Positions 8,500 through 17,328 of a stretch of DNA of 64,000 nt are shown piece by piece. Both the position numbers and the translations under genes were made by a program. The notes beneath the pieces are model-generated. The model was not told where the DNA came from, did not search any database, and worked only from the letters and a program-made list of their open reading frames with translations. Location of the stretch: positions 186,001 to 250,000 of the forward strand of contig CAVUOB010000018.1 in assembly GCA_963743035.1 (NCBI GenBank), read 5' to 3'. Each line of letters starts with the position of its first letter. The stretch's first letter is position 1. This DNA is from PALSA-911 sp963743035 (lineage in GTDB: Bacteria > Pseudomonadota > Alphaproteobacteria > Acetobacterales > Acetobacteraceae).

Positions 8500-9933
8500 A
8501 TGGCGGAGATGGCAGACATGACGCAGCTTGAGACTGAATTCGTTATCATCGGCGGTGGCCTGGCGGGCTTCGTCGCCGCGCTGGAAATCGCCGAGGCCGG
8601 CGGCGAGGCCATCCTGATCGAAAAGCGCGACGAAACCGGTGGCTCCACAGCCATGAGCGGTGGATGCTTTGCCTTCGCCGGCACCGACCTGCAACGCGCC
8701 CACGGGGTCGAGGACAGCGCCGAGTTGCTGTTCCGCGACCTGCGCGAAGTTGGCGGCAACGAGAACGACGAGGCGCTGGTGCGGCTTTATGTCGATCGCC
8801 AGATGGAAACCTATGCGTGGCTGCTGGCCCACGGCGCCGAGTTCAGCCCGACGATCGAGGCTTCCTCCGGCCAGTCGGTGCCGCGCGTGCACACCACCGA
8901 TCCCGCCGATCTGGTCCGCCGCCTCGCGGCGCGGTGCAAGGCCAGTGGCCGGGTGCGGGTGCTGATGGGCACCGCGGCGTCGCGCCTCCTGCGCGATCCC
9001 GCGACCGGGCGCGTCGAGGCGGTGCTGGCAGGACAAGGGGAGGCGACGCTGCTGCTGCGGGCGAGCCGGGCCGTGCTGCTCTGCAGCGGCGGATTCAGCC
9101 AGGACGCGGCGCTGATCCATCGCTTCGTACCGCAATGCGAGGCAGCTTTGCTGAGCGGCGGACCGGGCAATGTCGGCGACGGATTGCGCATGGGCTGGCA
9201 GCTCGGCGCCGATTTGCGCGACATGGCCTATATCAAGGGCACGTTCGGCAAGCACCCGACCGACGAGACCAACCACCACAGTTGCGTCGCGGTCTACAAG
9301 GGCGCGATCGCGGTCAACCAGGACGGCCAGCGGTTCGTCGACGAATCGATTTCCTACAAGCTGCTCGGCGATGCCTGTCTGCGTCAGGCCTATGCGTCCG
9401 CTTTTCAGATCCTCGACCAAGACATCTTCGAATCCGGCGACAACCGGGTGCGCATCCTGGATTTCGAGCGTCGTCTGGAAGACGGGCTGATGCTCCAGGC
9501 GGACAGCCTTGAAGAACTGGCCGGCATGATCGAGATCCCAGCCGAGGTGCTGGTCGCCACGGTGGCGCGCTACAACGGCTATGTCGACGCCGGCCACGAC
9601 CCGGAGTTCGGACGGCGCCATCTGGTGCATAACCATGGCGCGCTGGTTCGCATCGAACGGACGCCGTTCTATGCCTATCCCTCCACCACGGTGATCTTCG
9701 GCACCTATTGCGGCCTGCGCGTGGACACCGCGATGCGGGTGATCGACGTGTTCGATACCCCGATCGATGGGCTGTTTGCCGCCGGCGAGGTGGTCGGCGG
9801 CTTTCATGGCGGCGCCTACATGACCGGCTCGGCGCTCGGCAAGGCGGCGATCTTCGCCCGTGTCGCCGCGGCCAGCGCGCTCGCCCATGTCGCCGCGGCC
9901 AGTGCGTTCACCCGGGGAACCACCCTTGGCTGA
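8500..9933 (+). CDS. FAD-binding fumarate-reductase-type dehydrogenase
   Basis: 477 residues. The N-terminal dinucleotide-binding motif (VIIGGGLAGFVAALEIAEAGGE with the acidic EKR end), GGSTAMSGG and the C-terminal GLFAAGEVVGGFHGGAYMTGSALGKA define the succinate dehydrogenase/fumarate reductase flavoprotein superfamily (FrdA, KstD, urocanate reductase). Such enzymes oxidise or reduce a C-C bond next to a carbonyl or carboxylate. No haem or covalent-FAD domain is present. The start is one base after the binding-protein stop, and the end overlaps the next gene by 8 bases, so it is tightly coupled to the EtfB/EtfA-like pair, the likely electron acceptor. The extreme C-terminus carries a 27-base duplication. 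Confidence 0.85.
   Translation: MAEMADMTQLETEFVIIGGGLAGFVAALEIAEAGGEAILIEKRDETGGSTAMSGGCFAFAGTDLQRAHGVEDSAELLFRDLREVGGNENDEALVRLYVDRQMETYAWLLAHGAEFSPTIEASSGQSVPRVHTTDPADLVRRLAARCKASGRVRVLMGTAASRLLRDPATGRVEAVLAGQGEATLLLRASRAVLLCSGGFSQDAALIHRFVPQCEAALLSGGPGNVGDGLRMGWQLGADLRDMAYIKGTFGKHPTDETNHHSCVAVYKGAIAVNQDGQRFVDESISYKLLGDACLRQAYASAFQILDQDIFESGDNRVRILDFERRLEDGLMLQADSLEELAGMIEIPAEVLVATVARYNGYVDAGHDPEFGRRHLVHNHGALVRIERTPFYAYPSTTVIFGTYCGLRVDTAMRVIDVFDTPIDGLFAAGEVVGGFHGGAYMTGSALGKAAIFARVAAASALAHVAAASAFTRGTTLG
9857..9910. repeat. 27-bp in-frame tandem duplication at a gene end
   Basis: Two 27-base copies (9857-9883 and 9884-9910) encode ARVAAASAL / AHVAAASAF near the C-terminus of the flavoprotein. 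They differ at only a few positions and lie after the conserved FAD-binding C-terminal motif, so they look like a recent terminal extension. Confidence 0.85.
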
Positions 9934-10744
9934 GCTTCAGGCGCTTTTGCTGCTCGCCGGCATTGTCGATCCCAAACACCGTCTGACCCGTCTGGTCTCG
10001 CCCGGCGACGGACGCGCCACCGATGATACCGACTTGCCGCGCGTGCTGAGCCCGTTCGACGAGGCCGCGCTGGAAACTGCCTTGCGGCTGCGCGGCGCCA
10101 CGCCGGGCCTGCGCATCACCGCACTGGTGACCGGCGGTCCGGAAACGGATGGGCTGGCGCGGGGCGTCGCCGCCTTGCGGCCCGATCGGGTTCTGCGCCT
10201 CGATTGCCCGCCACAATTTCTCTGGGACCCCGCGGTGCTGACGCAACGCTTCACCGCGATCGTCGCGGAGCTGGGGATCACACCCGACCTGGTGCTCATC
10301 GGGCGTGAATTCGGCGATTGCGACGATGGGCTGCTGCCGCCCTTCCTTGCCGAGGCCTGCGGCTTCGCCTTTGCCGGCCTCGCCGACCGCGTCACGTGGG
10401 ACGACGGCCGGTTCGTGGCGCAGCGCGTGCGTGGTGCCGGCGACGAGGCGGTGCACCTGCCGCCGCCGGCGCTGGTCAGCGTCACCAACTCCAAGGCCAA
10501 CCGGCTGCGTCAGCCTTTGCTGAAGAATGTGATCCTGGCCAAGCGCGATCCCGTCTCGGTTTTGCCGGCGCCTGCGGGGCCGGGCGCGGGTGCGGGCGGG
10601 GGCGCGGTCAGGCTGACGGCGACCACCCTGGCAACCCCGCCGTCTCGCGGCAACGGGACCTGCCGCATGCTGACCGGCGATGCGGCGACCCAGGCGGCGG
10701 AACTGGCGCGCGCGCTGATGGCTGCGAAGGAGGCACGCCGATGA
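9926..10744 (+). CDS. Electron transfer flavoprotein beta-subunit-like protein
   Basis: 272 residues from a TTG at 9926 (MAELQALLLLAGIVDPKH), preceded by GGGGAA and overlapping the upstream stop by 8 bases. Features of the EtfB/FixA adenosine-nucleotide-binding fold are visible: LSPFDEAALETALRLRG, a GPETDGLARGVAALRPDRVLRLD block, PDLVLIGREFGDCDDGLLPPFLAE and SVTNSKANRLRQPLLKNVILAK. EtfB pairs with EtfA to carry FAD and AMP and shuttle electrons from dehydrogenases toward the respiratory chain. The sequence departs from housekeeping EtfB, so a dedicated partner of the adjacent flavoprotein is likely. Confidence 0.8.
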   Translation: MAELQALLLLAGIVDPKHRLTRLVSPGDGRATDDTDLPRVLSPFDEAALETALRLRGATPGLRITALVTGGPETDGLARGVAALRPDRVLRLDCPPQFLWDPAVLTQRFTAIVAELGITPDLVLIGREFGDCDDGLLPPFLAEACGFAFAGLADRVTWDDGRFVAQRVRGAGDEAVHLPPPALVSVTNSKANRLRQPLLKNVILAKRDPVSVLPAPAGPGAGAGGGAVRLTATTLATPPSRGNGTCRMLTGDAATQAAELARALMAAKEARR

Positions 10745-11743
10745 GCGGGGCCATGCAACATACTCATCGCATCCTGGTGCTGCTGGCCGCGGATGACGGC
10801 GAGACCGTCGATCCCGCCGGCGCGGTTGCGGCAGCGCGTGGGATCGCCGGCACAACCGGCATCCCGATCAGCGCCGTGGTGGTCGCGCGGGGCGACGCCG
10901 AGGCGATCGCCGCCGCGGCTTTGGCCGAAGGCGCCGGGCGGGTGCATGTCTGCCGGCATCCGGGACTGGCGTTGCCAGTGCAGACGGATCAGCTGCTGGC
11001 AATCCTCGCCCATATGCTGGCCGATCTGCTGGCCGGCGCGGAACCGGCCGGGGCCACGCTCTGTGTGCTGCCCGCGGGCATGGTTGGCGAGGAACTTGCG
11101 GCCCGGTTGCCGCTGCGTCTGGGCGGCGCGGCTTTCGGCCGTTGCACCGCGGTTGCGCCAGTCGCCGACGGATATGCCGCAAAGACGGCCCGGCTATGGC
11201 GGACGGGTGGAGATGGAACTCGCGGGCGGGGGACTGTGCTTCGTTGCGCTGCGCCGTCCGGAACAGGCCGTCCCCGCACAATCGGCGCCCGGCGCCGCCG
11301 TGTCGCAGACCGATCTCGACCTGAAGCTGCCCGCCGGACAGGCCCATTGGACGCCCAGCGGCACGCCGCAGGCGCGGCTTGAAGGGGCTCGCATCATCGT
11401 TTCCGGCGGGCGCGGCATGGGCGGAACCGAGGGCTTCGCGCGCTTGCAGGAACTGGCAACCGTGCTGGGTGGCGCGGTCGGCGGCAGCCTGCCGGCGGTG
11501 GATGCCGGCTGGGTCCCGGTCCCGCAGCAGATCGGCCAATCCGGCCGCCATGTCAGCCCGGAGATTTACGTCACCGTCGGCATCTCCGGCACGCCGCAGC
11601 ATCTGGCCGGGGTGGCCACCGCATCGCGGATCTTTGCCATAAACCGGGATCCGGATGCCGCCATCTTCGGCGTCGCCGAACTCGGGATCGTGGGCGACTG
11701 GCAGGAGATCGTGCCGGCCCTGCTGCAGGCACTGCGCGACTGA
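10741..11743 (+). CDS. Electron transfer flavoprotein alpha-subunit-like protein (frame interrupted)
   Basis: The ATG at 10741 overlaps the EtfB-like stop (ATGA). The N-terminal half (LVLLAADDGETVDPAGAVAAARGIAG...) runs to about 11190; the C-terminal half continues one frame on and contains the EtfA FAD-binding core: VSGGRGMGGTEGFARLQELA, LGGAVGGSLPAVDAGWVP, QIGQSGRHVSPEIYVTVGISG and AINRDPDAAIFGVAELGIVGDW. Removing one G at 11192-11193 (CCCGGCTAT to CCCGCTAT) joins them into about 333 residues, a normal EtfA length. The break is probably a sequence error. It completes a binding protein-flavoprotein-EtfB-EtfA operon. Confidence 0.8.
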
Positions 11744-11836
11744 ACCGGTGGAATGCGTGATTGCTTCGGCCTGACGCGATTACGCGGTGCCGCCCAACCC
11801 GGCACGCATGCCGACCAGCGCCAGCGCCGGCCGGGA

Positions 11837-13237
11837 TCAGCCGATCGCGGGTGACGGCTCCGGCACCGTCAGATCGAAGGCGGCGAGCGGTTCGGAGCAA
11901 TCGACCAGCCTCCGCCACAGCTCGGCAGCGGCGTCGCCGAGTTTGGCCTGGACCAGGCAATCGCGGAACTTCGCTTCCACTTCGGCTGGGCCCAGCGACA
12001 ATCCGTCCCCGGCGCGGGTGGTGATCCGCCGCCCGCCCGCCTCGACCGTGATTTCGGCCGGAGGATGGCCGGGACCATCGGGCAGCGTCTGGACCGGTTC
12101 CACCAATGCGGCGAGTGCCAGAGCCGCCGGATCATGCGGGGCCGCCGGGCCCATGTTCCCGAGATCGACATGCCCGTGCGCCAACATGAAACCGGTCATG
12201 AACGGGACGCTGTATTTGGCGTCCTGCAGCGTCGCCGGCCTGCGGCGGCCGGCCAGCGGGTGGCACAGCCGCGCCGCCGAACCGTTGACCGCGATGACGA
12301 TGCGTTCCGGCACCCGCCCTTCAAGCTGGGCCCGCGCCGCCAGAGCCGCCGCGAGATAGGGATGGGACAGCCGGCAACTGGGCCACGGCTTGATCTCCGT
12401 CGCGGCCCACACCCAATCGTCCGGGCGTAGCAGCAACGCCTCCTGCGCTGGCGTCGCGGCCGCGCCGATATAGAGCGGGAACAACCCGGCATCGCCGTCA
12501 TACGCCCCTTCCGGCCCGGTGACACCGGCGCGGGCCTGCAACGCGGCATGGGTTCCCCCCATGGCGGCGAAGGCCGGATAGATCGAGCGCGCATCCGAAC
12601 CGGTGCCGAACGCCGCCTGCTTGCCGCCGGCGGCCTGCATGTAGGCCAGGCCCTGGGCGGAGACCAGTTGGTCCTCCGACAGGCCGAGCACCAGCCCGGC
12701 GGCCAGGGCGGCGCCGAAATAGCCGAAAAGCTGGGTCAGGAACCAGTCCGCCCCGGGACCTTGTCCGGACGGCGCCCAGGCAGTGCCCAGCCGGCACATC
12801 AATTCGTTGCCCAGGGCTACCGCACGCAGCACCGATTGTGCCGGAGCCGCCGCAGGCCCCACCAGATCCGCCGCGGCCAGGGCGGCCGGCAGGGTGACCG
12901 CGGTGGGGTGCAGGCGCGCCAGGTCGTGGATGTCGTCATAGTCGAGGGCATGGACCAGCGCGGCATTGGCATAGGCGGCGAAGGCCGGCGGCAGAGTTTC
13001 CTTCCGGCCGATCACCCGGCACGGCCCGTGCGCGCCATCCATGGCGCCGAGCACCTGCCGCGCGGCGGGGAGGGTGGCACAGGCCGCCAACGTGATGGCC
13101 GTCGCATCGGCCACGTGCAGGCGCGTCTTCGCCAGGATCACGGGGGCCAGGATCGCCGGGGAAAGGATCGCGGGGGAAGGCGCCATGGCGTCGAGGCCAC
13201 GGACCAGAAGCCGCGACAATCTCATGCCGCCGGTCAT
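11837..13237 (-). CDS. MmgE/PrpD family protein
   Basis: 466 residues from the ATG at 13237, five bases after the racemase stop. The family marker LDYDDIHD (LDFDD in relatives) stands near residue 115, followed by GNELMCRLG and the helical core; the second, smaller domain includes KPWPSCRLSHPYL. Known members are 2-methylcitrate dehydratase, cis-aconitate decarboxylase and iminodisuccinate epimerase, all acting on polycarboxylic acids beside a carboxylate. No methylcitrate-cycle gene is near, so prpD itself is unlikely. Paired with an Asp/Glu-type racemase and facing TcuA-like flavoproteins, it may process an uncommon polycarboxylate. The N-terminus carries a 15-base triple repeat. Confidence 0.8.
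   Translation of the reverse strand: MTGGMRLSRLLVRGLDAMAPSPAILSPAILAPVILAKTRLHVADATAITLAACATLPAARQVLGAMDGAHGPCRVIGRKETLPPAFAAYANAALVHALDYDDIHDLARLHPTAVTLPAALAAADLVGPAAAPAQSVLRAVALGNELMCRLGTAWAPSGQGPGADWFLTQLFGYFGAALAAGLVLGLSEDQLVSAQGLAYMQAAGGKQAAFGTGSDARSIYPAFAAMGGTHAALQARAGVTGPEGAYDGDAGLFPLYIGAAATPAQEALLLRPDDWVWAATEIKPWPSCRLSHPYLAAALAARAQLEGRVPERIVIAVNGSAARLCHPLAGRRRPATLQDAKYSVPFMTGFMLAHGHVDLGNMGPAAPHDPAALALAALVEPVQTLPDGPGHPPAEITVEAGGRRITTRAGDGLSLGPAEVEAKFRDCLVQAKLGDAAAELWRRLVDCSEPLAAFDLTVPEPSPAIG
13132..13176. repeat. 15-bp tandem repeat, three copies, in the MmgE/PrpD N-terminus
   Basis: Units 13132-13146, 13147-13161 and 13162-13176 share the core GGATCRCSGGGG. They encode the repeating pentapeptide of SPAILSPAILAPVILA before the first conserved helix. 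Confidence 0.85.
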
Positions 13238-13242
13238 GGCAC

Positions 13243-14064
13243 CTACGCCTTGCCGGCAGGCGGCGCGGGCAGGGCGCCGTAGAAATCGAGCCATTGCGCG
13301 GTGCGCTCCGGGTCCGGCCGGGCGTTGTAATAGCCGCGTCCGGTGGCGGACAGGCCGAGCCGGCGCTTCATCTCGACATGCAATTCGGCGGTCATCAGCG
13401 TGGCGCCGAAAGAATCCACCACCGGCACATCGTCGACACGAGACACGCCATGGCGCGACAGCAGCGTGCAGAGCGGCGCCTCGCCGGGGATGATCACGTC
13501 CACCCCCTCGGCGATCAGGCCGCGGGCGGCGGTGCGGAAACGCTCGAGCAGCGGTTCAGGGTCCGAAAACGCCTTCAGCACATCCTGGAACCCGAAGCCG
13601 ACATGCCGTACCGCGCCCATGCGCTCGGCAAATCCGTGCCGCGCGGCGTTGCGGGCCATCAGCGGGATCATTTCCTCGATGAACAGCAGGACGCCGACGC
13701 GCTGGCCGAGGAAGGACGCGGTGTGCAGGGCACTTTCGAAGTAGCCCACCACCGGGATGTTCACCAGGCTGCGCGCCTCGGCCAATGCCGGTTCGGGCAG
13801 GGTGCAGATGGCGTAGGCGTCATAGCCCTCGCGCTCCGCCTGCACCGCGCCGGCCAGGAACTGTAGCCCGTGCACATACTGCCCGGCGGCATAGCGGATA
13901 TCGGTGCCGGGATAGTTGGTGGGATAGGTGCCTTCGCGCATGCCGTGCAGCACCACTTCCGTGTCCGGCCGGGTGACCCGCGCGACCTGCTCACGCAGCG
14001 CGTCGGCATATGGCCCGAGATCCTGCAACACGGTGAAGCTCTGGTGCCAGATCCGTATCGGCAT
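13243..14064 (-). CDS. Aspartate/glutamate/hydantoin racemase family protein
   Basis: 273 residues from the ATG at 14064 with GGAGG seven bases upstream. Two cysteines in family positions, AICTLPEPAL and GEAPLCTLL, are the likely catalytic acid/base pair of the pseudo-twofold racemase fold; PVVGYFESALHTASFLGQRVGVL and VPVVDSFGATLMTAELHVEMKR are typical strands. Members include hydantoin and allantoin racemases, aspartate racemases, maleate isomerase and arylmalonate decarboxylase. It is co-transcribed with MmgE/PrpD and diverges from the TcuA-like gene. In a dicarboxylate pathway an isomerase or epimerase role is plausible, but this is inference. Confidence 0.8.
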   Translation of the reverse strand: MPIRIWHQSFTVLQDLGPYADALREQVARVTRPDTEVVLHGMREGTYPTNYPGTDIRYAAGQYVHGLQFLAGAVQAEREGYDAYAICTLPEPALAEARSLVNIPVVGYFESALHTASFLGQRVGVLLFIEEMIPLMARNAARHGFAERMGAVRHVGFGFQDVLKAFSDPEPLLERFRTAARGLIAEGVDVIIPGEAPLCTLLSRHGVSRVDDVPVVDSFGATLMTAELHVEMKRRLGLSATGRGYYNARPDPERTAQWLDFYGALPAPPAGKA

Positions 14065-14098
14065 TGCGTTCCTCCATCCTTGATTCTTCGGCCCCGCC

Positions 14099-14223
14099 AT
14101 TGCCGTTGGTGGGCGCCGCCAGTTCACACCGCGCGGCGGTGCCGGGCAATGACGACGCACCCGAACACTGTTTTCGGCCCGGCCGCCTGGAGGTGGCAGG
14201 CAGCCGACCGTAGGCTGTCGGTC
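14099..14223. promoter_or_regulatory. Divergent control region with dyads
   Basis: This lies between the racemase and the TcuA-like gene. Two inverted repeats are visible: CATTGCC (about 14099-14105) with GGCAATG (about 14146-14152) as outer arms of a larger dyad, and GACCG (14206-14210) / CGGTC (14219-14223) spaced by 8 bases, 25 bases before the TcuA-like start. Either could be an operator, for example for the LysR protein encoded at 18954. No experimental support is implied. Confidence 0.4.
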
Positions 14224-14247
14224 CAAATCAATGTGCCGGGGGGAACG

Positions 14248-15741
14248 ATGGACAAGTGGGATGTGGTGGTGCTCGGGGCCGGCAATGCCGCCCTATGCGC
14301 CGCGCTGGCCGCCGCCGAGGGCGGGGCGCGCGTGCTCGTGCTGGAACGCTCCCCGCAGGAAGAACGCGGCGGCAACAGCGCCTATTCCGGCGGCGCGATC
14401 CGGGTCGCCTATGACGGCGTGGAGGATCTGCGCCGCATCATGCCGGATCTGTCCGAGACCGAGATCGCCACGACCGATTTCGGCACCTACACCGAGGCGC
14501 AGTATTTCGACGACGTCGCCCGCCTGTCCGGCTGGCGCGCCAATGCGGAACTGACCGAATTGCTGGTGTCTCGCAGCCTGGCGACCATGGTGTGGATGCG
14601 CGAGGCCGGCGTCCGTTTCGTGCCGATTTACGGCAGGCAGGCCTTCAAGGTCGATGGGCGTTTCAAGTTCTGGGGCGGGCTGACGGTGGAAGCGGCCGGT
14701 GGCGGCCGCGGCCTGGTGGATTTCCTGTTCGCGGCGGCCGAGCGGCGTGGCGTTACCGTGCGCTACGGCGCGCGCGGCGTGCGCCTGCTGCAGGGCGATC
14801 ACGGCATAGAGGGGATAGAGGTGGTGCAGGACGGGCGCCGCCGACCGGTCCTTGCCGGCTCCGTGGTGCTGGCGAGCGGCGGCTTTCACGCCAACGCGGC
14901 ATGGCGCGCGCGCTATCTGGGGCCGAACTGGGACCTTGCCTTGCCGCGTGCCTCCCGCTTCAACACCGGGGACGGCATCCGTATGGCGCTTGAGGCCGGC
15001 GCGATGTCCTACGGCAACTGGTCCGGTTGCCATTCCGTCGCCTACGAGCGCAACGCGCCGGAGTTCGGCGAACCCGAGCTGCCCCATCTGCAGAAGAACG
15101 GCTTTCCCATGGGCATCATGGTGAACGCCCGCGGCGAGCGCTTCTTCGACGAAGGGGCGGATTTCCGCAACTACATCTATGCCACGCTCGGCCGTGCCAT
15201 TCTCGCCCAGCCCGGCGGCTATGCCTGGCAGGTCTTCGACCAGACGGTGGCGCATCTGCTGTCCGACGAATACCGCGCGCGCCGGATGACCAAGGTGCAG
15301 GCCGATACGCTGGAAGAGCTGGCCGCGAAACTGGAAGGCGTGGACCCGGCTGGGTTCCTGCGCACGGTGAAGGCCTTCGGGGAAGCGATGCGGAGCGACA
15401 TCCCGTTCAATCCGAACATCAAGGACGGGCGCGGAACGGCGGGGCTCGCGGTGCCGAAATCCAACTGGGCCAACCCGCTGGCCAGGCCGCCCTACATCGC
15501 CTTCGGCGTTACCTGCGGCATCACCTTCACCTATGGCGGCCTGCGCATCGACCACGATGCCCAGGTGCTGAGCGAGGAAGGTTCGCCGATCCCCGGCCTC
15601 TATGCCACCGGCGAGCTGGTCGGCGGGCTGTATTACGACGGGTATCCCGGGGGAGCCGGCTTGATGGCCGGCGCGGTGTTCGGCCGCATCGCCGGCCAAT
15701 CGGCCAGCGCCCGTGCGCGTGCCGCCAGCCCGGCAGGCTGA
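14248..15741 (+). CDS. TcuA-like FAD-dependent dehydrogenase
   Basis: 497 residues. It opens with VVVLGAGNAALCAALAAAEGGARVLVLERSPQEERGGNSAYSGG, close to the N-terminus of tricarballylate dehydrogenase TcuA (GNAALCAAL, ERGGNS). The substrate-domain block GGGRGLVDFLFAAAERRGVTVRYG and C-terminal GLYATGELVGGLYYDGYPGGAGLMAGAVFGRIAG complete the fumarate-reductase flavoprotein fold. TcuA oxidises tricarballylate to cis-aconitate; the TcuB/TcuC partners are not here. The start is preceded by GGGGGGAACG. It shares a divergent promoter region with the racemase and heads a plus-strand gene series. Confidence 0.8.
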   Translation: MDKWDVVVLGAGNAALCAALAAAEGGARVLVLERSPQEERGGNSAYSGGAIRVAYDGVEDLRRIMPDLSETEIATTDFGTYTEAQYFDDVARLSGWRANAELTELLVSRSLATMVWMREAGVRFVPIYGRQAFKVDGRFKFWGGLTVEAAGGGRGLVDFLFAAAERRGVTVRYGARGVRLLQGDHGIEGIEVVQDGRRRPVLAGSVVLASGGFHANAAWRARYLGPNWDLALPRASRFNTGDGIRMALEAGAMSYGNWSGCHSVAYERNAPEFGEPELPHLQKNGFPMGIMVNARGERFFDEGADFRNYIYATLGRAILAQPGGYAWQVFDQTVAHLLSDEYRARRMTKVQADTLEELAAKLEGVDPAGFLRTVKAFGEAMRSDIPFNPNIKDGRGTAGLAVPKSNWANPLARPPYIAFGVTCGITFTYGGLRIDHDAQVLSEEGSPIPGLYATGELVGGLYYDGYPGGAGLMAGAVFGRIAGQSASARARAASPAG

Positions 15742-15870
15742 ACCGCGATGATGGCGCCCGCTGTGGCCTTGGCGAATAGTGCTTTCGGCTGGATGTGACT
15801 TCTGCGGCGGGCGCCGCACCGCCACACTCCCCTTCATTCGGCTGTCTATGACACGAGGAAACGTAAGAGC

Positions 15871-17328
15871 ATGCAAAACGAGCCGTTCGACGTTGTGGTC
15901 GCGGGATGTGGTGTCGGTGGGCTTTCCGCTGCTGTGGCCGCCGCGGAAGGGGGCGCCCGGGTCGCGGTGCTGGAGCGCGCGCCGCGCGAGGAGAGGGGTG
16001 GTCAGAGCCGGTATACCGAGGCCTATCTGCGCATGAAGAGCGAGACCGAGGTCTCCGACGATTTCGAGGAGCACCTCGCCGAGAATGGCGGCGGCTACAT
16101 CGATCCGGATCTGGTGGAGGAAGTCGGGCGTCCGGTGGGCGAACGCGCCGCGTACGCCAAGGCCCTCAGCATGGTGGAGCCCGATTTCATCGGCGCCCTC
16201 GCGGACAATGCCGGTCCGACCATCGCATGGCTCAAAGGCTTCGGTCTGCGGTTCGACTTCCTGCCCACCCAGTTCCTGACCAAGTCCCAGCCCCGGCTGC
16301 TGCCGGTCGGCGGCGGGCTGGCGTTGGTCGAAGGCCTGGCGCAGCGCGCCGAGCAGCTCGGGGTCCGGTTCTTCTACGAAACCACCGCCCTGCGTCTGGA
16401 AACCGATGGCGATGGCCGGGTTTCGGGCCTGATTGCCCGCGGGAAGGCCGGCGAGGCGATCCGCTTCGGTGGGCGCGTGGTGCTGGCCTGCGGTGGGTTC
16501 GAAGGCAACCCGGAGATGCTGACCCGCTATATGGGGCCGCGCTCGATCTATCTCCGTCCGATCTGCAAGGGCGCGAATTTCAACCGCGGCGAAGGCATCG
16601 AGATGGCCCTGGCGCTCGGCGCCGCCACCTGCGGCGAGTTCGGCAGCTATCACGCCGAACCGATCGACCCCCGTTCCGGCGTGTCGGAACCCTCGGTGTT
16701 CATCTTCCCGTACGGCATCCTGGTGAACAAGGACGGCCAACGTTTCACCGACGAGGCGCCGGGCACGGTGGATGCCCATTACGAGAACGTTACCCGGCGC
16801 ATCTACGAGCAGAAGCAGGGGCTGGCCCATGTCGTGCTCGACGCGCGGCATCAGCGCATTCCGAACTACCGGCTGGGTATCCGCACCGACAAGCCGCCCA
16901 TCGTCGCTGACACGCTCGCGGCTCTGGCCGCCGCCATCGAGGTGCCGGCCGATGCCCTGGCCGCGACCGTCGCCGCCTACAACGCGGCCTGCGTCGCCGG
17001 GGATTACCGGCCGCTCGAACTCGACAATCTGGCGACCAGCGGTCTGGTGCCGCCCAAATCCAACTGGGCCCTGCCGATCGACGAGGCGCCGTTCCATGCC
17101 TATCCGATCATCTCGGCCAACGTGTTCACCTTCGGCGGGCTGAAGGTGGATGCCTCGGCCCGCGTGCTGAACAGCGACGGCGCGCCGATCGGCGGCCTCT
17201 ACGCCGCCGGGGAGATCATCGGCAGCTATTACCGGACCTACACCGGTGCCACCTCCGTGCTGAAGGGCATGGTGTTCGGGCGCCTCGCCGGCATCGACGC
17301 GGCACAGGCAACGCGCAGCGCGGTATGA
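15871..17328 (+). CDS. Second TcuA-like FAD-dependent dehydrogenase
   Basis: 485 residues, a paralogue of the previous gene: VVVAGCGVGGLSAAVAAAEGGARVAVLERAPREERGGQSRYTEAYLRM at the N-terminus, GGGLALVEGLAQRAEQLGVRFFYE in the middle and GGLYAAGEIIGSYYRTYTGATSVLKGMVFGRLAGIDA at the end. Compared with the first paralogue, GNS is replaced by GQS and the substrate loop differs, so the two probably act on different substrates or successive steps. GAGGAAACG lies upstream and the stop overlaps the next start (ATGA). Confidence 0.8.
   Translation: MQNEPFDVVVAGCGVGGLSAAVAAAEGGARVAVLERAPREERGGQSRYTEAYLRMKSETEVSDDFEEHLAENGGGYIDPDLVEEVGRPVGERAAYAKALSMVEPDFIGALADNAGPTIAWLKGFGLRFDFLPTQFLTKSQPRLLPVGGGLALVEGLAQRAEQLGVRFFYETTALRLETDGDGRVSGLIARGKAGEAIRFGGRVVLACGGFEGNPEMLTRYMGPRSIYLRPICKGANFNRGEGIEMALALGAATCGEFGSYHAEPIDPRSGVSEPSVFIFPYGILVNKDGQRFTDEAPGTVDAHYENVTRRIYEQKQGLAHVVLDARHQRIPNYRLGIRTDKPPIVADTLAALAAAIEVPADALAATVAAYNAACVAGDYRPLELDNLATSGLVPPKSNWALPIDEAPFHAYPIISANVFTFGGLKVDASARVLNSDGAPIGGLYAAGEIIGSYYRTYTGATSVLKGMVFGRLAGIDAAQATRSAV

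Noticed and set aside
11837..13237. Calling the MmgE/PrpD protein 2-methylcitrate dehydratase
   Set aside because: No methylcitrate synthase or lyase gene is nearby, and the context is a racemase plus FAD enzymes; the family is functionally mixed.
14293..17097. A 934-residue open frame antisense to the two TcuA-like flavoproteins
   Set aside because: It is a shadow frame caused by high GC; its sequence is low-complexity, rich in Arg/Gly/His, and lies entirely over two well-supported genes.
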